64,000 nucleotides of DNA from Symbiodinium natans (GCA_905221605.1 CAJNDS010000231.1:1-64000), one strand, 5' to 3'. Counted from the first letter of the stretch, positions 1 through 10,047 are shown. Numbers and translations are program-made. The notes: a model not told the origin generated them from the letters alone.

Positions 1-192
1 GGTGCCTTTGGTTCGTGAAGCCAGGAGCTGGTGGGCGTTGGCTAAGGAGATTGGCCCTACCAAGGCAAAGCCGAAAGGAAGAAGAAGCAAAGGGGACTCA
101 CCCAAGCCGGGGTGGAGCCCGAACGACGACGCGATGGAAGTGGATAAGGTGCAGAAGAAGGCACCGACCAACGTAGGAAGAGCATTGGAGGT

Positions 193-700
193 GACGCCTT
201 TTAAGTTTTTGTTGCGAGCATTTTCAGTGAAGCAACATGTGGGGGAACATGAGCTGCATGAGCATGTTTTTCAGGAGCGTTTGAGTGGATGTGAGCATGC
301 TGCAGTTGCGAAAGTAGGAGTAGACCTGGAAACCCCACCCTCTGCATGTTGTGCTGAAGCTTTATGTTCCGCCGCAGCTGTTTTGCTTAAGTCTGCAAGC
401 AACACGTCTTTGGAGAAGCAAACCAGTAGGGACACACGCTGTGGAGACAAGGGTTTTGAGTGCGTAGGGGTAGGGCCTGTGCCGCTCCAGCCTCAGAGTG
501 TTTGCATTAGGAGTAGGAGTGTCTTGCGTGTAGGACGTAGGAGTGACTTGCACCCCAGCGCTTGTGTGACTGAGTGTTTGTTGGGACAGAGTGAAGAGAG
601 GAAGTGTGCCTTTCGGAGCTTGCGTTGGCCAGGAGTGTTTCTGAAAGCATTGCTGGTGTTGTGTGCTCTAGGAGTGTTTTGCTCAAAGCCTGGAGCCTTT
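193..700 (+). repeat. GTAGGAGT-motif-rich spacer upstream of the accessory ORF
   Basis: This G/T-rich stretch repeats short variants of TAGGAGT or AGGAGTGT (for example around 322-330, 507-516, 526-545, 630-640 and 668-678). In the pol frame it translates to Cys/Val/Leu-rich text without recognisable domains. A similar stretch follows the accessory ORF. It may be a non-coding or regulatory spacer that happens to be open. Confidence 0.45.
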
Positions 701-719
701 GTAAGGGACCTTGGAAAGG

Positions 720-2114
720 ATGGAGCTTCCGGAAGCCTCGCCTCCGCTCTGTCTTGTGAACTCCCAAAGTGGGAGTGTGGCCCAGGTGGAAGCCTTTTCG
801 ACGAGCATGATTGCTCGTCTTGCGCACCGTTTCGAGGAGGAAGGTCAGGTGTCTCTTTCGAGGCAGCTTCTCCAAAACATCGACCTTTTTACCTCGACCC
901 CTGGCTCGGTCGAACGGCTGTTGGGGATTCCAGCCTGCCTTGGGGAGTTGGAGACACAGGAGTTGGTGGTCAATACAAGCGGCATTGCGGTGAAGCAACC
1001 TATGCTCATTGCCGAGCTGCGAGCCATTGCTGCTCCGACGGTGGACCAGTCGGTTTTGACGGACACCCTCGTCGAAGAGCACGACCGTCGTGCAGAGTAT
1101 GCAAGGTATGGCTATGTTTTGACCACCATGGGGGTGGTAGTCGCCGATGTGACTGCTACCATCCGCCAACCGCACCTTCCATGCGAGCAAAGGGGGTACT
1201 GGCGCAACAATCAGGTTGGCATCCAGCTCACCTTGAAGAAATTCCTTCTGTACCTGGAGGCGATTCGAGAGTTGCGGTGCCATCCTGCTCAATACCAGTT
1301 GTTCGAGGCAGGGCTAGCAAGCATTCTGCCAAACGAGCTCAAGGTCGAGCGTGTGCCGGCTGCCGACTTGAGAGCGCTTTTGGCGGACGTGCTCGTCCAG
1401 AGCCACCGCCGGGTGACTTTGGCTGCACAACCGCCAACTATAATACCGGATGTTGCACCATCCGCGTCGGGTGGCACGGCACCGCCTCTTCACAAAAGTG
1501 CCCCAGCTCCACCTCCTTCGGGGTGGGCTTTGCTCAACCAAGCGCGTGCAAAAGCCGAGGCAATGATTCGATTGCATGCCGACATGAAGAGAGCTGCAAC
1601 AGCCGAGGTGGCTCCATCATCGTCGACGGGCCCCGCTTTTCCACCAGGGCCTCCGGCTTTCTTGCCGTTCAGCCCTCCTTCCCCGCTTACGCCGTCCGTT
1701 TTTTCCTATGCTCCATCTTCGGCACCAGGCACGCCTATGGAAGCAGGCATGCCTCTAACTCCGCCTCCTCTCCCTCCTCCATCTTGGGCACCAGGCACGC
1801 CTATGGAAGCAAGCCTGCCTATACCTCCGCCTCCTCTACCTCCTCCATCGACACCGCACCCAGATACATTGAGGGAGCTTGCGGGCGAGGTTCCAATGGA
1901 GGTCGAGATGCCGATGACGCCCGTGGAGGCATTCGGTGCCCCTGGGACCCCTATGGACGTGAGTTCCGAGGTTGCAAGGGAGCCAATGGTCGGTGGGATT
2001 GGAAGTCCGGGGAGCGCTTCTCCTTTGACCCCGCCGGCAGAGACGAGTATGGTGGTTCCAAATCCACCGATGGACAATTCGGATGTGGGAAACTCGGGCT
2101 CCGAGATGGATTGA
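720..2114 (+). CDS. accessory ORF inside copia pol, copy 1 (464 aa, unrecognised)
   Basis: This ATG-initiated ORF lies in a different frame from pol, between protease and integrase. Its translation looks more protein-like than the overlapping pol frame. The N-terminal two thirds is rich in Leu, Ala, Glu and Arg and should be helical (for example MIARLAHRFEEEGQ and LRALLADVLVQSHRR). The last third is a proline-rich linker with repeated APGTPME(A/V) blocks, ending in a Ser/Asp-rich tail. I recognise no family. The pol frame is open across the entire length, so the region is doubly open. Copy 2 carries the same ORF broken by an 8-bp deletion and later indels. It could be an extra structural or accessory protein of the element; no function can be assigned. 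Confidence 0.55.
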   Translation: MELPEASPPLCLVNSQSGSVAQVEAFSTSMIARLAHRFEEEGQVSLSRQLLQNIDLFTSTPGSVERLLGIPACLGELETQELVVNTSGIAVKQPMLIAELRAIAAPTVDQSVLTDTLVEEHDRRAEYARYGYVLTTMGVVVADVTATIRQPHLPCEQRGYWRNNQVGIQLTLKKFLLYLEAIRELRCHPAQYQLFEAGLASILPNELKVERVPAADLRALLADVLVQSHRRVTLAAQPPTIIPDVAPSASGGTAPPLHKSAPAPPPSGWALLNQARAKAEAMIRLHADMKRAATAEVAPSSSTGPAFPPGPPAFLPFSPPSPLTPSVFSYAPSSAPGTPMEAGMPLTPPPLPPPSWAPGTPMEASLPIPPPPLPPPSTPHPDTLRELAGEVPMEVEMPMTPVEAFGAPGTPMDVSSEVAREPMVGGIGSPGSASPLTPPAETSMVVPNPPMDNSDVGNSGSEMD

Positions 2115-2159
2115 TATGCTTGGGTATGGGCCCTGAGGGCCTAAAAGCCGGGCATGAGT

Positions 2160-2530
2160 TGCTCCGATCTTCGCTGCAATGCACAAAATTGGTAGGAGTA
2201 GGTCTGAAAGCCCTGCTGTTTGCAGTAGGAGACTGGTTGTGTGCATTAGGAGGTAGGGTAGGAGCGTTTGAGTGCTTGGTAGGTGACTGTGAGTGCAGCC
2301 TGCCTGCCGCGAATGGGTCTGCACACTGTCCCTCTGTGCCCAGGTCTTCATGGAAAGGAAGCAGTGCCTTGGCTTTAGGGTTGGTTCTGGGTTTGGTTTT
2401 CAGAGGTTGGCTGCGTAGGTGCGTGAAGCTTTTGGGTGTGCGCCGTAGGAGTAGGCTGAAGTTTGTGCGTGTAACTTTGGTAGGACGTGTGCCACGTAGG
2501 TCTTGGAGTGTTGTGCGCCGCCTGTTGTTT
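2160..2530 (+). repeat. GTAGGAGT-motif-rich spacer downstream of the accessory ORF
   Basis: It has the same texture as the upstream spacer: GGTAGGAGTAGG near 2191, GGTAGGGTAGGAGCG near 2252 and CGTAGGAGTAGG near 2444. Together the two stretches bracket the accessory ORF in both element copies. Confidence 0.4.
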
Positions 2531-5500
2531 TTGCGTGGCGTGCTTGTTTGTGAGTTGAAAGCTGAGCCTACGGGCGAGGAAGCAAAAGGGCCAATGATGA
2601 AACGTTGGCGTGCCTTTAAGAAGTGGGCCTTGTGTGGGCTTCGGTCCCTGCGGGGGTCCGAGCAAAAGAAGGCCGTGGCACGTTCTGAGGCCCTGCGTAT
2701 GCTTGCTGGTTTGCCGACCCCGGTTGTTGTGAATTCGGAGTCGGAGGAAGAGTTGATTCCTGATCCGTTGGAAGCTGAACTTGCGAAACCCAGCGGAAGT
2801 GAACCCCCTAGGCCCTCCGATGTTCGAAAGAAACCCCGTGTGGAGAATGTTCCCTCAGGTGAACCGGGTGCCCTGAGTTCCCCGGAGGTGGTGAGCGATG
2901 CTCTGGATCCTGAGGTTCCGGTCTATTTGACCTCGGAGCGGCTGAAGGCGCACCGAAATAAGGGGCACCAACCTTATCTTAGTTGCTGTGACACATGTCA
3001 AAGCGCTAGAGGGAGAGTGCCGGCTCGTAGGAAGCACATGAAACACCACCACGGACCCGGAGAGTTGCAAGTCGACTTTGGATTTTTCGGAAAGAATGTT
3101 CGTTTCCTTCTCATGGTTCATGTGGTGTCAGGGTACATACATACCGTGGTCTTAGGACCTGAGGATGAAGTGCCCGCTGTATCGGTTTGCAAAGCCTTTA
3201 CGGAAATGGGATTGAGTGGATTGGACATTGTTGTCCACGGGGACCAAGAAAATCTCCTCGAGAGTGTTTTCCGCAATGCAGCGAAACACCGGACATTCGG
3301 GGGGAGGTCAATGCACTGGGTCCCGTTCGCGATAAACAGACCTCAAGCGAAGGGCATTGTTGAACGCCATGTTTGCCTTGTGAAAGAAGCGTTCTGGTCT
3401 GTTTGGCTGGGTTTAGAAGAGCGTGTAGGTGAAAAGTTGCCTCTAGGGAGCCATCTGTTTGTTGAGGCCATGAGGTACTCTGTGAGGATGCATAACTTGT
3501 TTCATGTGTCCAAGGAACACAGCACGCCTTTGGAGAGACTGCGTGGGTCGACAGTTCAGCCAGTGAAGAGCTGTGAGTTTGGGGTTGTGGGTTTTGGAAA
3601 GCCGCAGAAGGACTACCCAGAGCACCGCGGAAAGCGCTTGGTGAGGGCACTCTATGTAGGACCTCACGGTGCTAATGGCTCTGGGATCCGAGTCTTTGTT
3701 CCAATAGGTATTGGAAAGCCCCCTCGTTTGGAAATCTTCAGCTCTTTTCGTGCCAAAGATCCAGTGGAGTTTGACAAAGCTGCTTTGCGTGACCTCCGAG
3801 GTAATAAGGAAGACCCTGAAAGACCCATCAAGTTCGATGTTCCAATCGATGGTCCGAGTCCGCCGCTTGATTCCCCAAATCTCCCTGAAGGAAGTCTTGA
3901 GTTTCCTGTTGAACGCACCGAACCACCTGTTCTTGAGGGCCCTGAAGCAATGGAAGAAGAAGGAGAGTTGGATGGGTATTCTCCGGATTTTTCGGACGTG
4001 CCTGAAGAAACAGGCATGGAGGTTGAGCCTCCCGGAGGCGTAGGTCTTGAGGACCTCGACGCCCCTATGGATCCAGGAGAAGACGATGCCATGGAAGAGG
4101 GCCTGACGTGGCTCTATGAGCATGGCCTTAGGCAACTCTTTGATGGGCCTGACTTGAGAGTGACGACAAAAATCCGTAAGGGAGATAATGTCAAAGAGTG
4201 GTTCCGTATGAAGTTTGGTGGAAAGAAGATTTGGGTCCATGTCCCGGACAATGCGGTTTGCGAAGTTTCTGGCAAGGTTTTGCCTCGTAAGCATCTTGAA
4301 GAAGGTATGAGACTCGAGCTCTCAGAACTTGATGCTTTTGGTGTAGCTACGATTATAGGAGAAGCTGAGGCCCGTAAACGAGCTACGCGGAGAATCCATA
4401 CGACTAGGTGGGTTCTGACTTCGAAACCGTCGGCCACGAACCCTGAACGAGTTCGTGCTCGTCTTGTTGTGAGAGACTACGCATTTGGATCCAATCCTCT
4501 AGCTGATGGGATATATTCCCCCACCACGTCTTTGGAAGCCTTGAGGGGTGTCCTTGCTATTCATGCTGTCAGAGGTGGCACCTTGTTGTCAGCAGATGTG
4601 AGCGTTGCCTTCATGCAAGCGCCTGTGCAGGGAGTAGAGTGTATCCGGTTTCCGAATGGGATGTATGATGAGGAGAACAAGCCGCTGTTTGCGCAGCTAC
4701 ACAAAGCCATGAATGGCTTGAGAGTAGGACCACTGAGCTGGTACCTAGAGTTTACAAGCACGCTGCGTAAGCAGTTTGGGTTTGGTGAGACTGCCGACCC
4801 TACTGTGCATCACCGGCTTGAGAAGGATGGTGCGCTGACCTTGGTGTTAGTGTATGTTGACGATCTCATCATCTTTTCCCAGAATCCGCCAGTTGCCAAG
4901 GATCTGTACGCTAAGCTAGCGAAGATCTATAAAATGAAGCAGACAGGGCTTCTAGAACCTGGCAAGACCTGGGCAGCTCGAGTTCTTGGGTCGAGTGATC
5001 GCCCGAACCACTGAGCACGGACCTGTGTTCTTTGGCCTGAAGCCGGGGTACTTGAAGTCGCTTGGAGAAGAGTTTGGCATTAGCGGAAAAGGTGTGAAAC
5101 CAGTGCTGGGAAACCTCGAGAGGGAGTACCGGAAGAAGGAGGCTGGAACACCTATCAGCACTGAGGCGTATGAACGCTATAGACGTGTGCTTGGTAAGTT
5201 GATGTGGGCAAGCCTGACGTTGCCGCATTTGTCCTACCCGGTAGGATTTCTGGGCCGGTATCAGAGTGACCCAGATAGCCAGGCAGAAGCTTGCTTGAGA
5301 CGCGTGGTTCGCTGGGTGATGGCTTTGCCTGAGTACCTTCAGCGATTTTCGGCAGAAACGTTTGAGTATCCTTGCTGCGCTTCGGAAACCATGCTCTCTG
5401 GCTTTGTGGATGCGTCATGGAACATTTGCTCTGTGTCTGGTGCTATCGTGAAGTGGCATGGCATCATGATCAAAACTTTCTCGCGGAAACAGTCGGTGAC

Positions 5501-6768
5501 CGCGTTGAGTTCGGCGGAGGCCGAATTGGCAGCCCTGACTGAGGCAGCCAAAGAGTCGGTGTACTTGTCTTTGCTCATGGAAACGCTCCTGTATGGAATG
5601 CCCAAAGGAGAGACCGGTGAGTTTCCGATTCACCTGGCTTCGGATTCGGAAGCCGCTTTGTCGATTAGCAAAATGACGGGGTTGTTACGCCGTGTTCGGC
5701 ACCTGGAGCTTCGTCATCGCTATCTTCAAGAGCTAGTCCACCTGGAAAGGCTGATTCTAAGCTTCATCAGTGGAGAACGGAATCCAGCCGATGGACTGAC
5801 GAAATCTCCTGAGGAGTTGTTGCTTGAGCATTTGCTGGTTGCGTGTGGACTGGAAAGAGTGTGTGAAGAAGACCTTCAGGGTCTTGTAGTTCCTGAACAC
5901 CTTCGTGAACGAATGGAAGAACTTGAAGAAGTATGTGAAAAGCTTGAGAAAATCCCGACAAACCTGGCGAAGTACGAGCCAGTGGCAAGAGACCTTGCGT
6001 TGGGATCTGTTCCTCTGCTTGTGATCGAGGTGTTTTGTTCAACGGACAGTGCGTTGTGCCGAGCGTGTGCTCGTGACCGAGTAGCATATATAGGCATAAC
6101 TGAGAAAGAAGACTTCTTAAACAAGAGTACTCAAATGTTTCTAGGAGAGGTCTTGCTGTGTCTGTTGAGTAGGAAACCGCCCCAGATCTATGTCCACATA
6201 GCTTCCCCGTGTACCGCTGGATGTAGCTACCGCTTTAAGAATTGGCATCGACCGAAGTTTCGACATCGGTGGCGAGAGCAGGTCAAGAAGCATGTTGCAT
6301 CTTGGAAAGCTTTAGGAAGACTTCTGGAGGACCGCTGCAAAGAGATCCTGGTTACCCAGGAATGGCCAAAGAACTGTGGTCTTTGGAAGGAGGAAAGTTA
6401 TCTGAAAGAAAAGAAGCGCCTTGGTCTGAACTTTGGAAGGGTTGTGGACCGTTGTGCCTTCGACGGGGTCTTTAAGCGGTGGTTCTTTGCTACAAACCGA
6501 GAGGAGTGGAGTGAAATCTTCTCTGGAAAGCCCTGTGACAAAAGTCATCAGCATGTTTCACTTGCTAGTGTCGAAGAAACAGGTATCTATCCGACTAAAC
6601 TGGGTAGAGCTCTTTTGCGTGCTGCGAAAGTCACGTTAGGTCTTGTAGGAACACCTTCTTAGGTCGGCAGTAGGAGTGCTCGCTTTCGGACTTTGCCTGG
6701 GATGAGATGTTTAAGCACTGGAAACACCGAGCTGTGAAGAAGTGCGTGGCTCTGAGGCATCACAGTCC

Positions 6769-6777
6769 AAGCGGGGG
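6769..6777 (+). other. polypurine tract, copy 1
   Basis: AAGCGGGGG directly precedes the LTR start TGTGAAAG at 6778. This is the expected position of the plus-strand primer; the identical tract precedes the split 3' LTR of copy 2. Confidence 0.7.
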
Positions 6778-7176
6778 TGTGAAAGTTCCTGTCTAAGGAC
6801 ATGTCAACTTTGTTGTCCTGCATGCTGGCTCAGAGTTGTGTGTGTGTAGTTGTAGGAACTCCGTAGTTGTGCCTTGGAGGCTCGACGGGAGTGCTGCGTT
6901 AAGTGGGAAAGCCTTTTGAATTGCTTGAGTTGTAGGGATGTGTGTCTGGAAGCTGTAGAAGTGACTGTGCACGTTTTTGCTTGCTTTAGGTGTAGTTGGG
7001 TAGGTCCCGAGAACTCCCACTGACGTTTGAGTTTGTTTTGTGGCTGTGGAGAACACGTGGCAGAGCAGAGTTTTCACCTGTGTGTAAAGAGTTTCACTGA
7101 CGAAGCCTCCGGCTTATGACTTTGGCTCAAGTCGTGAGAAAAAGAGGGTTCAGCGCGCTGCTGCTGTGTTTTCACA
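6778..7176 (+). repeat. 3' LTR of copia copy 1 (399 bp)
   Basis: It begins TGTGAAAGTTCC and ends TTTTCACA, so it has canonical TG...CA ends. It is nearly identical to the LTRs at 7605-8002 and 37350-37745. Near its 3' end (7121-7131) it contains TTTGGCTCAAG, the last 11 bases of the dinoflagellate spliced leader, preceded by TCCGGCTTATGAC, which loosely resembles the start of the leader. Confidence 0.9.
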
Positions 7177-7338
7177 CACTTCTTGTGCGTATATCCATTG
7201 AAGATCGGTTAAAGGATTGTCTAACGGGGAAGGCTAAGCAGATTTATTGCAAGTCCGGAAGACTGTCGAAAATATTTGAAAAATAAAAGCAAGGAACGTC
7301 CTTTAAGCCGCAGGCCCTGTGTGCCACTAAGGTCCGGG
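7177..7338. other. spacer between copia copy 1 and the minisatellite
   Basis: Unique-looking, partly AT-rich sequence with no ORF or recognised element. It separates the end of the copy 1 LTR from the minisatellite into which copy 2 inserted. Confidence 0.5.
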
Positions 7339-7604
7339 GGGGTTCGAACCTGGGTTCAACCCAGGTTCAAACTCTTTTCCTTTAAAATGGAGTTCGACCT
7401 GGGTTCAACCTGGGTTCGAACTAATTTAAGGGTGTGAGTTGTTCTGGAGTTCTCTGAACCTGGGTTTAAACCTGGATTGACCCAGGTTTGTTGAATGCAA
7501 GTGTTGAACCTGGGTTGAACATGGGCTTGAACATGGTTGAACCCGGGTTGAACCAAGTTGAACCCAGGTTGAATTCAGGTTGAACCTGGGTTCAATTCGA
7601 AACC
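7339..7604. repeat. TTGAACCTGGG-type minisatellite, left flank of copia copy 2
   Basis: Imperfect 10-12 bp repeats of GGTTGAACCTGGG and its complement-like form AACCCAGGTT occur here, so neighbouring repeats can pair as hairpins. The same repeat resumes at 37751, immediately beyond the 3' LTR, which is consistent with insertion of the 30-kb element into one minisatellite. Confidence 0.85.
7600..7604. repeat. 5-bp target-site duplication AAACC (left)
   Basis: AAACC immediately precedes the 5' LTR and recurs immediately after the 3' LTR at 37746-37750. Five bases is the usual duplication length for Ty1/copia integrases. Confidence 0.8.
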
Positions 7605-8002
7605 TGTGAAAGTTCCTGTCTAAGGACATGTTAAACTTTGTTGTCCTCATGCTGGCTCAGAGTTGTGTGTGTGTAGTTGTAGGAACTCCGTAGTTGTGCC
7701 TTGGAGGCTCGACGGGAGTGCTGCTTTAAGTGGAAAAGCCTTTTGAAGTGCTTGAGTTGTAGGGATGTGTGTCTGGAAGCTGCAAAAGTGACTGTGCACG
7801 TTTTTGCTTGCTTTAGTGTGGTTGGGTAGGTCCCGAGAACTCCCACTGACGTTTGAGTTTGTTTTGTGGCTGTGGAGAACACGTGGCAGAGCAGAGTTTT
7901 CACCTGTGTGTAAAGAGTTTCACTGACGAAGCCTCCGGCTTATGACTTTGGCTCAAGTCGTGAGAAAAAGAGGGTTCAGCGCGCTGCTGCTGTGTTTTCA
8001 CA
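7605..8002 (+). repeat. 5' LTR of copia copy 2 (398 bp)
   Basis: It starts TGTGAAAG and ends TTTTCACA, followed directly by a primer binding site. By eye it differs from the right-hand LTR (37350-37745) at about seven positions in the first 220 bases, including three single-base indels. It carries the leader relic TTTGGCTCAAG at 7947-7957. Confidence 0.92.
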
Positions 8003-8014
8003 TGGTAGCGGAGC
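8003..8014 (+). other. primer binding site (tRNA-Met-like)
   Basis: TGGTAGCGGAGC abuts the LTR end. It closely resembles the TGGTATCAGAGC primer site of many copia elements, which pairs with the 3' end of initiator tRNA-Met. The exact tRNA in this organism is inferred, not shown. Confidence 0.72.
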
Positions 8015-8046
8015 GTGTGTAGCACGCTTGTAGAAACTAGGAAGCC

Positions 8047-9405
8047 ATGGCTGACCCCAGGCTGTCAACCCCTGTGCCTGAAGACAAAGACGACGAAGCT
8101 TTGTTTGGCCCCGGTGGTGCCCAGGACGGGCAACAACCGCCAACACAACCCACTGGAGCTTCTGCTTCAGCGGGAGGACCCGCCACGGTTGTCGGACTTG
8201 ACCCTCAACTCCAGCAGATGATGGTCCAGATGATGCAGAGTCAGCAAATGATGATGCAGAATCAGCAACAGACACTTCAAGTTCTGGTGGCAAAGATGGA
8301 GGCCGACGAGAGAAGGAGACGTGAGCAGGAAGCATTGTCGGCAGCTGTGAGCAACCCATTTGGGGGTGCTTCAAGTGCAGCAGCTGCTGGAAGTCCCACG
8401 GCAAAGGCTTCTGCTCCTCCACCGGCGCCATCACAGAACCTGCATGTTGGAAGTAACCGTGCAGAGAAGTATCTGCCAGCATTGCCGCTCATCGATAATG
8501 TGTCGATGGGAAAAGGGCGTGTGAGAGAGCTGGAGGAGTACCATCGGTGGTGCGAGGTGCTTGCTTCCTGGCTGGCGTTGATAGACGACAACTATGTCAA
8601 TGAGTTGCGCCAGGCAATGACGCATGACCGTGAGATCAAGCAGTCTGACATGGCAGTTCCGGTAGCATCGCGTTCGGCAAGGTTGTTTTACTACCTGCAA
8701 CAAAGTCTGCAGAAGTTCGAACGTGGGATGGAACTGGTGAGAAGCACGTCGATGCGTCAAGGACAAGCTGCTTGTGGTTATGAGGTAATGCGTCAAATGC
8801 ACCAGACCTTCAGCATTGTCTCTCGCATGGAGGCCATTGCTGTGAGAGATGAAGCTCTTCGCCTAACTTCGAAGGCGAGTTCGTACAAGCGACCGCTTGA
8901 CTGCGTCCGCTTCCTTGAGGACGAGCTTGGGAAGGTAGACCAGAAGCTGCATCGGTTCCCTGAACTGAGGCTTGGAGCATCTGATCGTTCAACCCTTCTT
9001 CTTCAATCTGTCAGCCCAGAGTGTAGGCATTACGTTGTCCTGCATGGGAAGTCTGGGAGCTGGGAGGAACTGGTTGAAAGCATCCGGTTCTACGAGGAGC
9101 AGACCCGATTGTGTGATGCTGGTTCGCTGAATGCAGTTGGGGAGCGCGGCCTCTGCTGGAACTGTGGCAAATCAGGCCATATGAGTTGGCAGTGCCCCGA
9201 CAAGAGCTCTGGCAAAGGGAAGAAGAGGGATGAACCGAAAGGTGGAAAGCCTTCTGGTTCCAAGAATCGAGAGAAGAGCCCTAAAGGGAAGGGCAAAGGC
9301 AAAGGGAAGACAGACAAAGGAAAGGGTGGAAAGCCCAAGGGGAAGCCAAAGAACAAAGGAAAGCCCAAGGGCCGAGCTGTGGAAGACGAGCAGTCTGACA
9401 GGTGA
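8047..9405 (+). CDS. gag: copia Gag, nucleocapsid-containing (452 aa)
   Basis: This is the structural protein of the retrotransposon particle. It starts at ATG 8047, 45 bases after the LTR. Visible parts are an acidic/proline N-terminus, a Gln/Met-rich segment leading into a Glu/Arg helix (about residues 58-100, a likely coiled coil), a helical capsid-like middle, and one zinc knuckle CX2CX4HX4C (CWNCGKSGHMSWQC, about 9153-9194). A strongly basic Lys/Gly/Pro tail follows, typical of RNA-binding nucleocapsid. It stops at TGA 9403-9405, and the same frame is open again into the protease. The reading frame is intact. Confidence 0.9.
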   Translation: MADPRLSTPVPEDKDDEALFGPGGAQDGQQPPTQPTGASASAGGPATVVGLDPQLQQMMVQMMQSQQMMMQNQQQTLQVLVAKMEADERRRREQEALSAAVSNPFGGASSAAAAGSPTAKASAPPPAPSQNLHVGSNRAEKYLPALPLIDNVSMGKGRVRELEEYHRWCEVLASWLALIDDNYVNELRQAMTHDREIKQSDMAVPVASRSARLFYYLQQSLQKFERGMELVRSTSMRQGQAACGYEVMRQMHQTFSIVSRMEAIAVRDEALRLTSKASSYKRPLDCVRFLEDELGKVDQKLHRFPELRLGASDRSTLLLQSVSPECRHYVVLHGKSGSWEELVESIRFYEEQTRLCDAGSLNAVGERGLCWNCGKSGHMSWQCPDKSSGKGKKRDEPKGGKPSGSKNREKSPKGKGKGKGKTDKGKGGKPKGKPKNKGKPKGRAVEDEQSDR

Positions 9406-10047
9406 TGGCTGCGGTCTCATCATCTGAGTGGCTTGGGTCCGGGGACAAGAACTAATGAGCCCAATGAAGCTGAGCCCCCTCGTCTCACCATGACGAACGG
9501 AGAGATCGAGAGACTGAACCAGTCATCCTCTAGGAATAGCTCTTTCGCATGGCTCATTGATAGTGGAGCCACCTGCCACGTGTTGTCAGAGAGTGCGTTG
9601 GGTTTTTACGAAGTCGTCAAGGAGCATTCGGGACCTCTTCCTGTGCTCATGAGTGCTAGCGATACGCCCATGGAATGTGTCAAGTTGGTTGACATTCGGG
9701 TGAAGTTTGGGAAGTTGGGGCCCGTAGTGCTTCAACAGGTCTTGGTTTGCAAGATTGGTTTCAACGTAGTCAGTTCTTGGCAAGCATCCCTCTCGGGATG
9801 GAATACCTGGCTCACCTCAGAGCCTGGAGCAAGCTGCTTGGTGAAGCAGACGGAACGAGGTTCCTCGATGTGGGTGCCTTTGGTTCGTGAAGCCAGGAGC
9901 TGGTGGGCGTTGGCTAAGGAGATTGGCCCTACCAAGGCAAAGCCGAAAGGAAGAAGAAGCAAAGGGACTCACCCAAGCCGGGGTGGAGCCCGAATGACGA
10001 CGCGATGGAAGTGGATAAGGTGCAGAAGAAGGCACCGCCCAACGTAG
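9406..10047 (+). pseudogene. pro: copia aspartic protease segment, copy 2
   Basis: This lies in the same frame as gag, directly after its TGA stop. The catalytic motif DSGAT (Asp codon at 9559-9561, within AWLIDSGATCHVL) identifies a retropepsin-like protease that would cleave the Gag-Pol polyprotein. A G run at about 9963-9966 is one base shorter than in copy 1, so the frame is lost and ends at 10047; the copy 1 frame continues into the Lys/Pro-rich linker. There is no ATG between the gag stop and DSGAT close enough to be convincing, so expression by stop readthrough or as a continuous polyprotein is possible. Confidence 0.78.

Larger units (their letters stand above)
2..6662 (+). pseudogene. 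pol: copia pol polyprotein, copy 1, frameshifted in the RT region
   Basis: This encodes the retrotransposon integrase, reverse transcriptase and RNase H, in copia order. Integrase shows a zinc-binding HX4H...CX2C motif (about 2945-3000), then the catalytic acidic triad: D in LQVDFGFF (about 3070), D in HGDQEN (about 3240) and E in GIVERH (about 3362), with 39 residues between the last two. RT shows the motif A-like DVSVAFMQAPV, the copia-like KAMNGLRVGPLSW block and the catalytic YVDD (about 4853-4864). RNase H starts at VDASW (about 5408). An extra T at 4970, absent from copy 2, moves the frame; the first frame stops at 5014 and the rest is open to 6662. A further C-terminal domain (about 6021-6655) resembles a SAM-methyltransferase fold. 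The first part (about 190-2700) has odd cysteine-rich translation that overlaps another ORF. Confidence 0.92.
1..7176 (+). mobile_element. Ty1/copia LTR retrotransposon, copy 1 (5' end outside window)
   Basis: The order C-terminal protease remnant, integrase, reverse transcriptase, RNase H, polypurine tract and LTR is the Ty1/copia arrangement. Position 1 corresponds to about 9873 in the second copy of the same family, and the two copies then align with scattered substitutions and a few indels down to the LTR start (6778 here, 16503 there). The 5' LTR, gag and most of the protease are outside the window. Pol is broken by an extra base at 4970, so this copy could not make a complete polyprotein. 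Its target-site duplication cannot be tested because the 5' boundary is not visible. Confidence 0.93.

Noticed and set aside
7339-7604. CRISPR-like array
   Set aside because: Repeats are short, imperfect and have no unique spacers; they form a minisatellite in a eukaryotic context.
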